Part shown: in pieces, positions 1-5,238 of the stretch
Layout: each line of letters begins with the position of its first letter
How positions within the stretch are numbered: the stretch's first letter is position 1
Assembly: GCA_031281115.1 (NCBI GenBank)
Contig: JAITFV010000199.1
Coordinates: 1-5,238, forward strand
Reading direction: 5' to 3'
Length of the DNA: 5,238 nucleotides
From: Oscillospiraceae bacterium
Lineage (GTDB): Bacteria; Bacillota; Clostridia; Oscillospirales; Ruminococcaceae
Program-made: the position numbers and the translations under genes
The notes under the pieces: generated by a model
What the model was told of the DNA's origin: nothing
Databases searched by the model: none
What the model saw: the letters and a program-made list of their open reading frames with translations, nothing else

Positions 1-16
1 GCTGCGCTCACGCAGC
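1..16. repeat. Short GC-rich stem-loop at the left edge
   Basis: GCTGCG and CGCAGC form a perfect 6-bp stem around the 4-nt loop CTCA. It is the first of several palindromes packed into positions 1-157. It may extend beyond the window, so its full size is unknown. No run of T follows it, so it does not look like a simple terminator on the plus strand. Confidence 0.5.
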
Positions 17-23
17 GGAAACC

Positions 24-63
24 CGTTTAAATTGAAACTGTGGAACAGTTTTCAATTTAAACG
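24..63. repeat. Long AT-rich inverted repeat (18-bp stem)
   Basis: Positions 24-41 pair with 45-63 over 18 base pairs, with one bulged T at 49 and a 3-nt loop at 42-44. The outer part reads CGTTTAAATTGAAA on one arm. No T tract follows on the plus strand. The next element is a TATAAT box 2 nt beyond the arm, so the repeat covers the place where a -35 element would lie. It may act as a protein-binding palindrome at a promoter, as a dispersed repeat, or as the end of an upstream transcript. The sequence does not decide between these. Confidence 0.6.
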
Positions 64-71
64 ATTATAAT
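42..71 (+). promoter_or_regulatory. Possible promoter of the J-domain gene
   Basis: A perfect -10 hexamer TATAAT lies at 66-71, about 90 nt before the J-domain start codon. The -35 region is poor: the best candidate is GGAACA at 42-47, with an 18-bp spacer and only three matches to TTGACA. It lies in the loop and right arm of the 24-63 inverted repeat. If used, transcription would start near 78 and the leader would contain both the 77-98 palindrome and the 104-149 stem-loop. The call rests mostly on the -10 box. Confidence 0.35.
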
Positions 72-76
72 CTCCC

Positions 77-98
77 GCGGCGGCTTTAAAGCCGCCGC
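77..98. repeat. Perfect 22-bp GC-rich palindrome
   Basis: The two arms GCGGCGGC and GCCGCCGC flank the centre TTTAAA, and all 22 positions are self-complementary. As RNA it would form a strong 8-bp GC stem, longer if the central TTTAAA also pairs. It resembles the GCGGC-type palindromes at 4124-4139 and 4290-4307, which suggests a genome-wide class of intergenic palindromes rather than a site specific to this gene. No T tract follows. Confidence 0.6.
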
Positions 99-103
99 AT
101 ATT

Positions 104-149
104 AGACCTGTTCTAAAACTCCGCCACGAACGGGTTTCAGGACAGGTCT
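104..149 (+). promoter_or_regulatory. Leader stem-loop covering the Shine-Dalgarno-like bases of the J-domain gene
   Basis: Positions 104-121 pair with 132-149 around a 10-nt loop. The outer 8 bp (AGACCTGT with ACAGGTCT) are perfect, and the whole stem has 15 Watson-Crick pairs, 2 G-T pairs and one A-C mismatch (115 with 138). The only purine-rich segment before the ATG, AGGACAGG at 139-146, lies wholly in the 3' arm, and AGGA at 139-142 pairs with TTCT at 111-114. Folding would therefore mask the ribosome binding region. The distance from that segment to the ATG (12 nt) is long, so it is a weak site even when open. The element could instead be a dispersed repeat that happens to end here. Confidence 0.5.
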
Positions 150-158
150 GTTTAAACT

Positions 159-1268
159 ATGAACCATTATGATTTTTTCGGTGTCAGCCGCGATGCCTCT
201 AATGAGGAAATAAAAAACGCCTACAAGCTTATGGCGAAAAAATATCACCCTGACGTTTCCGAGGGGTGTTCTGATTTCGCACACGAAAAAATGCAGAAGA
301 TTAACGCTGCTTACGATGTCCTAAGCGATAACGCCTTGCGCGAGGAATACGATTATTCGCTGTGGCTTGAAGACAGAGCAAATCAAAACGCGCGCTATGA
401 CGATGAATTCAAGGATTTCGTGCCGCGTGATTCCCGGACAAATCCGCAGGAAAATCCGACACCATGGCAGAAGTTTTATAAGAAATCGGGTAAACCTAAA
501 TTCGTCACTTTCAAATATTCACTTAAAATTAAAGCAATCGTGCTGATTGTAATGCCGGTGATAACGCTTTTTGTGATAATCGGGCTGATTACAAACGCGG
601 CTAATATGGCAAATATTCTTGACAGAATTTACGGCAGGGGTACACCCGCGGAAGTAACAAAAATGTTTTTCAACAGTATTAAGGAAGGCGATTTCGAGCA
701 GGTAATGCGGCTTGCGAGCAGTGCGCTGGATAATCAAAGCACAAGCATGACGAGACTAATCACGGTTATTACAAGGGTTTACAATTTTACGTATGACGGT
801 ATTTCTTTCGGTGAAATTTGGTTTGAAACTACAACGCAGGAGTTGAGTTTCAAAGTAGGCAGAACCGAACGTTTCGGTTTCAGCGGCGCGGAAGTAACTG
901 TTGAAGTTACGAGTCTGAACGTCGAAAAAATATTCGTTCTCGCTGAACTCAGAATACAGGAAGCAATATACGCCGATACTCCGAAACCGATTTTAAGACA
1001 AGCGATAAATGAGCAGAATTTATCGCTTGTAGCGCAGGTTTATAAGGAATATATGAGTGACATCGCGATAGGGCTTTTTGATACTGACGATGAATATCTT
1101 ACAGCCGCCTTTGTACTTTATTTCGGACGCCCTGCCAACAATTGGCTTGTCCGGGGAGCCGACGATATAGATAGTTTGCGGAATATATTGCTTGGCGGCT
1201 TCGGCGAACACACGGATTTAAACACTTATGTAACAATTGACTGGCTTGATGTTTTAAATATTACTTAG
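159..1268 (+). CDS. Membrane-anchored J-domain (DnaJ-like) protein with an unknown extracytoplasmic domain
   Basis: This 369-residue protein starts with a J domain (about residues 2-68). It opens with the typical YDFFGVSRDAS and carries the invariant HPD at residues 30-32, the motif J proteins use to stimulate ATP hydrolysis by DnaK. A charged linker rich in Asp, Arg and Pro (about 70-115) leads to a basic stretch and one hydrophobic segment (about 125-146). Lys and Arg before that segment and few after it favour a cytoplasmic J domain and an outside C terminus. Residues 160-365 begin TPAEVTKMFFNSIKEGDFE, which resembles small NTF2-like or DUF4878-type domains of Firmicutes surface proteins; this is a resemblance only. 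Gly/Phe-rich, zinc-finger and substrate-binding regions of true DnaJ are absent, so it is not dnaJ. The ATG at 159 is chosen because the J domain begins right there. The gene converges on the GH115 gene, and their stop codons overlap. The partner and client are unknown. Confidence 0.9.
   Translation: MNHYDFFGVSRDASNEEIKNAYKLMAKKYHPDVSEGCSDFAHEKMQKINAAYDVLSDNALREEYDYSLWLEDRANQNARYDDEFKDFVPRDSRTNPQENPTPWQKFYKKSGKPKFVTFKYSLKIKAIVLIVMPVITLFVIIGLITNAANMANILDRIYGRGTPAEVTKMFFNSIKEGDFEQVMRLASSALDNQSTSMTRLITVITRVYNFTYDGISFGEIWFETTTQELSFKVGRTERFGFSGAEVTVEVTSLNVEKIFVLAELRIQEAIYADTPKPILRQAINEQNLSLVAQVYKEYMSDIAIGLFDTDDEYLTAAFVLYFGRPANNWLVRGADDIDSLRNILLGGFGEHTDLNTYVTIDWLDVLNIT
998..1030. repeat. Perfect 13-bp inverted repeat inside the J-domain gene
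   Basis: ACAAGCGATAAAT at 998-1010 is repeated in inverted form at 1018-1030, with a 7-nt loop between. It lies within the codons for residues 280-291 (RQAINEQNLSLV) of the extracytoplasmic domain, keeping the frame open. No T tract follows on either strand. A second, shorter one (AACCGAA, 3-nt loop, TTCGGTT, at 863-879) lies about 120 bp upstream. No function is assigned. Confidence 0.55.
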
Positions 1269-4096
1269 GGATTGTCAAGTTTATTTCTTGGCAATTCCTT
1301 AACATAAAAACTCTCCGGAGGACCTAAGTATGATTTCTTAGGTTCGCTGTTTTTCCCGTAAACAAGCAGTTTTTCAAGAATTAAACCTGCTTCGAGCGCG
1401 CCGATTGTAATTGTCTGCACTCCTGCTTCAAACGGGAGTTCTGTTTTTGTAACGCGGATATTATCAAGCACACCCCGGCACCACCGCGGGTCACCCGGGC
1501 TTCCCGCGCGGAAATCCGCAGGCACGGAAGTTAAAACGTTACCGTTCAGCATGAAGCGCAGAGGGCGTTTATTCTGCAATGAGTTAGTCGGCGTCGTCCA
1601 TATTTCAACTGCATAATTTCCCGCTTTCGGGACTTGAAATCTATAAGTGAGTTCCGGTTTTTCATCAGTTTCCGCAAAGTCAGCAGTAGTCGGGAAAACT
1701 TTCATGCCGACGCCGGTTCTGCCGTAGTTTTCAAGCTTTATGAAGCCCGCTTCGCCGGTTTTTTTATTCGCGCAAAAATGATTAGCATGCATAACTATTA
1801 CGCCGTTGTTTTCAAGGAACGTCATCGGCGGCAGGCTTTCGATACTCACATTCCGTGCTCTGATTTCAACAGCAACCGTGGCTTCTTCGTCTTTAATAAA
1901 AAACCGTGCGGTTTTTATTTCATCTGTGAGTTTTTCACGTTTAACGTTTATGATTAATTCTTCTTGAAATTCAATTGTTCCGCTCACAGAACTGATTTCA
2001 AGCCAATCAGGAATATCAGCTTCTATTTTATAATCAATACTCCCGATACCATCGTTTGCAATCTCAATTATTACCTCGCTGTTACACGCGTAAAGAAAAT
2101 CATCAATTTTTATTGTCATTGGTGAACCGTAGGTTTTGTGGTAGATTTCTTCGCGGTCAGCGCGCGAAACCGTCATGCGCGGCTTATGAAACGGCTCGAC
2201 CGTCACGCGCAGCGGGTTTCTGCAATTATCCTCGTTCCAGGTTGTGAAGCCTATATGCTGCTCCTGCTCCATACCGCGCCACTTGCCGTTTCTAAAGTTT
2301 CCGAATTCCTGCATAATTTCGCGGTCTTTTTCGATGCACTCGGTTACGAGCGCGGCGTATTCGTTCGCGATTTTCTTGCCCTGTTTTGCATAGTGCATAT
2401 TTTTTCCTGCGTACAAGTGCATATAAATAAGATTAACGCTCGCCTTTACCGGGAGATGAATCAAGCTGTAATAGGCATCTTTTTCACTTTCAGAAAGCAT
2501 AGAAAAAATGCTTTCAGAGAACTCTCCGATATGTCTTGCATAACTTAATATTCTGTCGGCTTCGTGATAATGGCAGGGGTGATAAATTTCGGCGTTCAGC
2601 GCTTCGGGGCGGCGTGTTGCATTCAATTCAATATAACCGTGAAGAAACATTGCCATTAATTTGCGGGTTTCCTCATCCACGGTCGGAAAGGTTTTTTCAA
2701 GCCACATTTCCGTGTATTTTTTAATACTATTCGGTGCGCTTGTCCCCCATTTTTCAAAGTCATAAGCAAGTTCCATGAAGTACGCAAGCGGCACTTCGTT
2801 GCCTTTCAAGTCGCCTACGTTCACAATCCAAACATCACGGACTCCGTAATCATACGCCATGCTCATCTGCTCCCAAGTTCGCTCGAGCGTGGTTGACGGC
2901 ATCCACTCATAGGAAACCGGACCGCCGTGATAATCGAAATGGTAATACATTCCCCAGCCGCCTTTACGCTCACGTACGTTCGCAGTCGGCAATGTTCGCA
3001 TGAAGCCGAAATTATCCTCGCAAAGCATACAGATAACGCCGTCAAGTTCATCCCAGTCTTTAAGCCCCGCAGCGTCTTCATTGCCGTAGAAATATTCCTC
3101 AACTTCCTTGTAAAGCGCAAGAAGGCGCGGAACCTCTTCTAAGTTTTTATTTACGTTTTCTTTAATTAATCTGTGTTGGTTCGTGATTATATCTTTCAGC
3201 AAGTCAATATTATCTTTGAGCGTCGCGTCCTCGCCGAGCATGGAGCTATCGCGTTCACCGCGCATACCGATGGTGATGATTTTCTCGTACTTCCCGCTTC
3301 TTGCAAGCCCGTCCTCCCAGTACTTTAAAAGTCCGTTTTTATTGATGTAATAATTCCAGTCGTTGCCGTAAACGCTGTTCTCACCGCGAACGATGTCCCA
3401 CTCCTCGCTTGCGCGCAGGCAAGGTTCATGATGCGACGCACCCATAACCACACCGTAAATGTCGGCAAGCTCTTCGTTCAGAGCGCCGGGTCCGTCAAGC
3501 GGGAAAGAAGACGTCCACATCGCGGGCCAAAGGTAGTTTCCTTTGAGGCGCAGCAGCAGTTCAAAAACATGGTCGTACATCTCGGCAGTGAAGCCGCCGA
3601 ACTTCCCGAATGTCCAGCTCCCGAAGCAGGGCCATTCGTCGTTTATAAAGAATCCGCGGTATTTTATGCTCGGCTCTTTAGAAATTATTTCTATATCCGA
3701 AGTAATTTCGATTTTTTCGCGTTTAATTGGTTCAACATCGCCCCAAAACCACAGCGGCGAAACCCCGATATACTCCGACAGCGCGAACATACCGTAAATA
3801 GTTCCGCGCTTATCGCTGCCGCAGATGATAAGCGTTTCTCCTATAAATTTAATCTGATAAACTTCGCGCTTATCTTTTATAGCCGTTGCATCGAATTTAC
3901 CGTCCGTAATTAACTTATCAATAATCGGGCTTTTCCCGAGCGTCGCGAAAACAACAGAGCCTGCGCAATCATTGAAATTATCTGCAATTTCCGGCAAAAC
4001 ACCGCCGACTTTCTCGAAATCAAGCGCGATTTTTTTCGCGATTCTTTTTACGCCTTCAAAGGCTTCTGTTTCAACCGTGAATATGAATTTGTTCAT
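1265..4096 (-). CDS. Glycoside hydrolase family 115, probable cytoplasmic alpha-glucuronidase
   Basis: Family 115 enzymes release glucuronic or 4-O-methyl-glucuronic acid from glucuronoxylan and its fragments, from internal as well as terminal xylose. The 943-residue length is normal for the family. Characteristic blocks appear in order: YRGFFINDEWP (146-156), NYLWPAMW (187-194), MGASHHEP (218-225), GMRGERDSSM (277-286), CEDNFG (359-364), YYHFDYHGGPVSYEW (384-398), DVWIVNVGDLKGNEVP (421-436) and RRPE (495-498). A helical region follows to about 600, then a beta-sandwich-like part (about 640-750), then a C-terminal domain (about 755-930) ending YLGPPES, as in the GH115 C-terminal family. The N terminus (MNKFIFTVETEAFEG) has no signal peptide, so the enzyme should act on imported oligosaccharides. 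The ATG at 4096 has AAGGA 7 nt upstream. It has its own promoter and an operator-like repeat. The exact substrate is inferred from the family; catalytic residues were not assigned. Confidence 0.93.
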   Translation of the reverse strand: MNKFIFTVETEAFEGVKRIAKKIALDFEKVGGVLPEIADNFNDCAGSVVFATLGKSPIIDKLITDGKFDATAIKDKREVYQIKFIGETLIICGSDKRGTIYGMFALSEYIGVSPLWFWGDVEPIKREKIEITSDIEIISKEPSIKYRGFFINDEWPCFGSWTFGKFGGFTAEMYDHVFELLLRLKGNYLWPAMWTSSFPLDGPGALNEELADIYGVVMGASHHEPCLRASEEWDIVRGENSVYGNDWNYYINKNGLLKYWEDGLARSGKYEKIITIGMRGERDSSMLGEDATLKDNIDLLKDIITNQHRLIKENVNKNLEEVPRLLALYKEVEEYFYGNEDAAGLKDWDELDGVICMLCEDNFGFMRTLPTANVRERKGGWGMYYHFDYHGGPVSYEWMPSTTLERTWEQMSMAYDYGVRDVWIVNVGDLKGNEVPLAYFMELAYDFEKWGTSAPNSIKKYTEMWLEKTFPTVDEETRKLMAMFLHGYIELNATRRPEALNAEIYHPCHYHEADRILSYARHIGEFSESIFSMLSESEKDAYYSLIHLPVKASVNLIYMHLYAGKNMHYAKQGKKIANEYAALVTECIEKDREIMQEFGNFRNGKWRGMEQEQHIGFTTWNEDNCRNPLRVTVEPFHKPRMTVSRADREEIYHKTYGSPMTIKIDDFLYACNSEVIIEIANDGIGSIDYKIEADIPDWLEISSVSGTIEFQEELIINVKREKLTDEIKTARFFIKDEEATVAVEIRARNVSIESLPPMTFLENNGVIVMHANHFCANKKTGEAGFIKLENYGRTGVGMKVFPTTADFAETDEKPELTYRFQVPKAGNYAVEIWTTPTNSLQNKRPLRFMLNGNVLTSVPADFRAGSPGDPRWCRGVLDNIRVTKTELPFEAGVQTITIGALEAGLILEKLLVYGKNSEPKKSYLGPPESFYVKELPRNKLDNP
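1269..1298. other. Imperfect stem-loop at the convergent gene ends
   Basis: GGATTGTCAAG at 1269-1279 pairs imperfectly with CTTGGCAATTCC at 1287-1298 (one bulge and one G-T pair) around a 7-nt loop. It starts right after the J-domain stop codon and lies within the last codons of the GH115 gene. This is the place where a shared terminator would be expected, but neither strand shows a clear T tract after the stem, so termination is only a possibility. Confidence 0.3.
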
Positions 4097-4103
4097 AATT
4101 TTT

Positions 4104-4108
4104 TCCTT
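4104..4108 (-). promoter_or_regulatory. Ribosome binding site of the GH115 gene
   Basis: On the minus strand AAGGA lies 7 nt before the ATG at 4096, followed by an A-rich spacer. It is a good match to the Shine-Dalgarno consensus at a good distance and supports the chosen start. Confidence 0.8.
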
Positions 4109-4123
4109 ATTATGTTAAAATGA

Positions 4124-4139
4124 GCGGCTCGCAAGCCGC
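4124..4139. repeat. Perfect stem-loop in the GH115 leader
   Basis: GCGGCT and AGCCGC form a perfect 6-bp stem around a 4-nt loop. In the predicted GH115 transcript it sits between the operator-like repeat and the ribosome binding site, 15 nt from the latter. It could be a simple member of the palindrome class seen at 77-98 and 4290-4307, or a leader structure. No T tract follows on the minus strand, so attenuation is not suggested. Confidence 0.45.
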
Positions 4140-4145
4140 GGAATC

Positions 4146-4174
4146 CTGTTATCCATTCCTTAAACGGATAACAG
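4146..4174. promoter_or_regulatory. Operator candidate at the GH115 transcription start
   Basis: CTGTTATCC at 4146-4154 and GGATAACAG at 4166-4174 are perfect 9-bp inverted half-sites separated by 11 bp, so their centres are about two helix turns apart. The repeat begins 4 bp downstream of the -10 box and so covers roughly -2 to +27 of the predicted transcript, the classic place for a repressor. The half-site happens to match one half of the E. coli lac operator, but LacI-family half-sites abut rather than being 11 bp apart, so no regulator family is claimed. As RNA it could also be a 5'-end stem-loop. Confidence 0.6.
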
Positions 4175-4178
4175 TATA

Positions 4179-4207
4179 AGTATAACATGGCGGAGAGGAA
4201 ATGTCAA
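4179..4207 (-). promoter_or_regulatory. Sigma-A-type promoter of the GH115 gene
   Basis: On the minus strand a perfect TTGACA (-35, 4207-4202) is followed after exactly 17 bp by TATACT (-10, 4184-4179, one mismatch to TATAAT). Transcription should start near 4172, giving a leader of about 76 nt. A second TATACT directly follows at 4178-4173 but lies too far from the -35 element (23 bp). A near-consensus core with a repeat at +1 suggests strong expression held back by a repressor. Confidence 0.8.
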
Positions 4208-4236
4208 TCGGAGAAATTCCCGTTCAATCTTTGATA

Positions 4237-4307
4237 CTCGCTTGCAATCGCAATCAGCGAGCAGTCAAGTCAAGCCGCCTTTGGCGGTTCGCGGCGTATA
4301 CGCCGCG
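4237..4307. repeat. Cluster of three palindromes upstream of the GH115 promoter
   Basis: Three self-complementary segments follow one another: CTCGCT/AGCGAG (4237-4242 with 4256-4261, 13-nt loop), CCGCC/GGCGG (4275-4279 with 4283-4287, loop TTT) and the perfect 18-bp CGCGGCGTATACGCCGCG (4290-4307). A fourth, at 4309-4334, follows after one base and is listed as a terminator. They fill most of the gap between malQ and the GH115 promoter. The style resembles that of the cluster at 1-157. No coding function is supported here. Confidence 0.5.
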
Positions 4308-4308
4308 G

Positions 4309-4334
4309 GTTAAAAACGCTTTAGCGTTTTTAAC
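4309..4334 (-). terminator. Probable intrinsic terminator of malQ
   Basis: GTTAAAAACGC and GCGTTTTTAAC form a perfect 11-bp stem around a 4-nt loop, about 80 nt beyond the malQ stop codon. On the minus strand the CGC/GCG core is followed by TTTTT, so it can act as a rho-independent terminator. The design is symmetric and could work in both directions. The GC core is short (3 bp), which lowers confidence. It would separate malQ from the independently promoted GH115 gene. Confidence 0.5.
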
Positions 4335-4415
4335 TTAACTGGCTATAATCGAAAATCTGCTCGTTTGGAAATCCCTAATGGAGCAATATCAGATATGTTT
4401 TTATTGAATCAAAAA

Positions 4416-5238
4416 TTACCTAAAATAAGTTCTCACAAGCCTGTTCATCTTCTCTGCCATTCCCGTTGTATTTTTCCCTTTTTTCATGCGCCAAATCCAG
4501 TTCCCGCCGAGCGTGGAAGGCACATTCATGCGCGCTTTTTCGCCGAGTTCCAAAACATCCTGCATCGGCAGCACAACAAGCTTCGCCCTGCTCTGATACA
4601 GCGCACGGAACGCCGCATGATTAATGCTTTCAAGCCACGCGGGGCGCAGGTAATTCTTGAACATACGGCGCGTTTCAGCTTTCTCGCTGTTAAACCAACC
4701 CTTGAGCGTACTGTTGTCGTGCGTACCTGTATAAGCCACGCTGTTATACGGATAATGATGCGGCAGATGGTCGCTGTCTTGATTCTCGGGGTTGAAGCCG
4801 AATTGCAGGATTTTCATGCCCGGAAAGCCGCTCGCTTCAAGAAGTTCCGTCACGCTGTCAAATACTTCGCCTAAATCCTCCGCGATAATATCAACCGCAG
4901 AGCCTCCGGAGGCAGTGCCGAGCGCGTGATTTACAGCTTCAAAAAACTCCATACGCGGTCCGATTTCCCACTTGCCGTTCGCAGCGGTTTTTTCGCCGTA
5001 AGGGATTGCCCAGTAAGTATCAAAAGCCCGAAAGTGGTCGATGCGGATTACATCGTACAGCTCTGCACACTTTTTCACACGGTGAATCCACCACAGGTAA
5101 TTCTCCTTCTTCATGCGCTCCCAGTTGTACAGCGGATTCCCCCAGAGCTGACCCGTCTTGCTGAAAAAATCGGGCGGAACGCCCGCGACTTTCGTCGGCA
5201 CACAGTCAACATCAAGTAAAAATAAGTCTGTATTGCTC
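4416..5238 (-). CDS. malQ: 4-alpha-glucanotransferase (GH77, amylomaltase), partial: N terminus beyond the right edge
   Basis: MalQ moves alpha-1,4-glucan segments between maltodextrins (disproportionation) in the cytoplasm, in maltodextrin or glycogen use. The reading frame is open to the window edge. Upstream of the GTG at 5201 it still reads SNTDLFLLDVDC, which fits the family before VAGVPPDFFS, so that GTG is internal and the true start lies outside. About 274 residues, the C-terminal half, are visible. TGQLWGNPLYNW is the typical family block. The three GH77 catalytic acids are present: Asp in IRIDHFR (codon 5039-5037, nucleophile), Glu in IIAEDLG (codon 4880-4878, acid/base) and Asp in GTHDN (codon 4718-4716). 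The C terminus has the usual VPSTLGGNWIWR. A small Gly/Ser-rich insert (GTASGGSAVD) precedes IIAEDLG. The TAA stop is at 4418-4416, and a terminator candidate follows. Confidence 0.95.
   Translation of the reverse strand, partial: SNTDLFLLDVDCVPTKVAGVPPDFFSKTGQLWGNPLYNWERMKKENYLWWIHRVKKCAELYDVIRIDHFRAFDTYWAIPYGEKTAANGKWEIGPRMEFFEAVNHALGTASGGSAVDIIAEDLGEVFDSVTELLEASGFPGMKILQFGFNPENQDSDHLPHHYPYNSVAYTGTHDNSTLKGWFNSEKAETRRMFKNYLRPAWLESINHAAFRALYQSRAKLVVLPMQDVLELGEKARMNVPSTLGGNWIWRMKKGKNTTGMAEKMNRLVRTYFR

Noticed and set aside
102..284. Minus-strand open frame across the leader stem-loop and the J-domain start
   Set aside because: It is opposite the conserved J domain and reads through the stem-loop; no family features.
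1322..1343. Inverted repeat ACCTAAG/CTTAGGT near the 3' end of the GH115 gene
   Set aside because: Only 7 bp, within conserved C-terminal codons, with no T tract; a chance match is likely.
2493..2515. Inverted repeat GAAAGCAT with 7-nt loop in the GH115 gene
   Set aside because: An 8-bp match with a small loop is expected about once by chance in a window of this size.
3428..3913. Long plus-strand open frame opposite the GH115 gene
   Set aside because: It lies opposite conserved GH115 blocks and its product has no family features; a shadow frame.
4201..4338. A 45-codon plus-strand open frame starting ATGTCAATC and running through the palindrome cluster
   Set aside because: GGAGAGG ends only 2 nt before the ATG, too close for a ribosome binding site. 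The frame overlaps the GH115 -35 element and consists largely of palindromic repeat sequence, so it is probably spurious.
4344..4349. TATAAT on the plus strand, a possible promoter pointing into malQ in antisense
   Set aside because: No usable -35 element is seen 15-19 bp upstream, where the 4309-4334 stem lies, and no plus-strand gene follows. Mentioned only as part of the cluster architecture.
4365..4874. Long plus-strand open frame opposite malQ
   Set aside because: It is the complement of a clear GH77 gene with its catalytic motifs, has no recognisable protein features, and is a shadow frame.
4902..4913. GCCTCCGGAGGC palindrome in malQ
   Set aside because: It lies in codons for a Gly/Ser-rich insert, where GC-rich repeats are common, with no regulatory context.

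Overview
The window holds three protein-coding genes and two intergenic stretches rich in palindromes. From left to right they are a plus-strand gene for a membrane-anchored J-domain protein (159-1268), a minus-strand gene for a family 115 glycoside hydrolase (4096-1265, an alpha-glucuronidase type), and the 3' part of a minus-strand gene for 4-alpha-glucanotransferase MalQ, cut by the right edge (5238-4416). The source is most likely a plant-fibre-degrading gut bacterium of the Firmicutes (Clostridia). This is inferred from the AAGGA ribosome binding site, the consensus sigma-A promoter, the balanced base composition, and the pairing of an unexported hemicellulose side-chain enzyme with alpha-glucan metabolism. 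The sequence alone does not prove the taxon.

Layout. Positions 1-158 contain a run of palindromes, a possible -10 box, and a long stem-loop that ends 9 nt before the J-domain start codon and buries its only Shine-Dalgarno-like bases. The J-domain gene converges on the GH115 gene and the two stop codons overlap by 4 bp. The GH115 gene has its own well-formed promoter (TTGACA, 17 bp, TATACT) and a 9-bp inverted repeat with an 11-bp spacer lying at the predicted transcription start, which is a good operator candidate. Upstream of that is a second palindrome cluster (4237-4334), whose last member can serve as the malQ terminator, so malQ and the GH115 gene look like separate transcription units.

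Function. The GH115 enzyme has no signal peptide. It would act in the cytoplasm, removing (4-O-methyl-)glucuronic acid from imported glucuronoxylan fragments under its own regulated promoter. MalQ handles maltodextrin or glycogen glucan chains. The J-domain protein is not obviously linked to either. It appears to place a DnaK-stimulating domain at the inner face of the membrane, joined to an unknown extracytoplasmic domain.

No mobile element, CRISPR array, tRNA or rRNA was seen. The points most worth a second look are the promoter-operator of the GH115 gene, the occluded ribosome-binding region of the J-domain gene, the palindrome clusters, and a perfect 13-bp inverted repeat inside the J-domain coding sequence.
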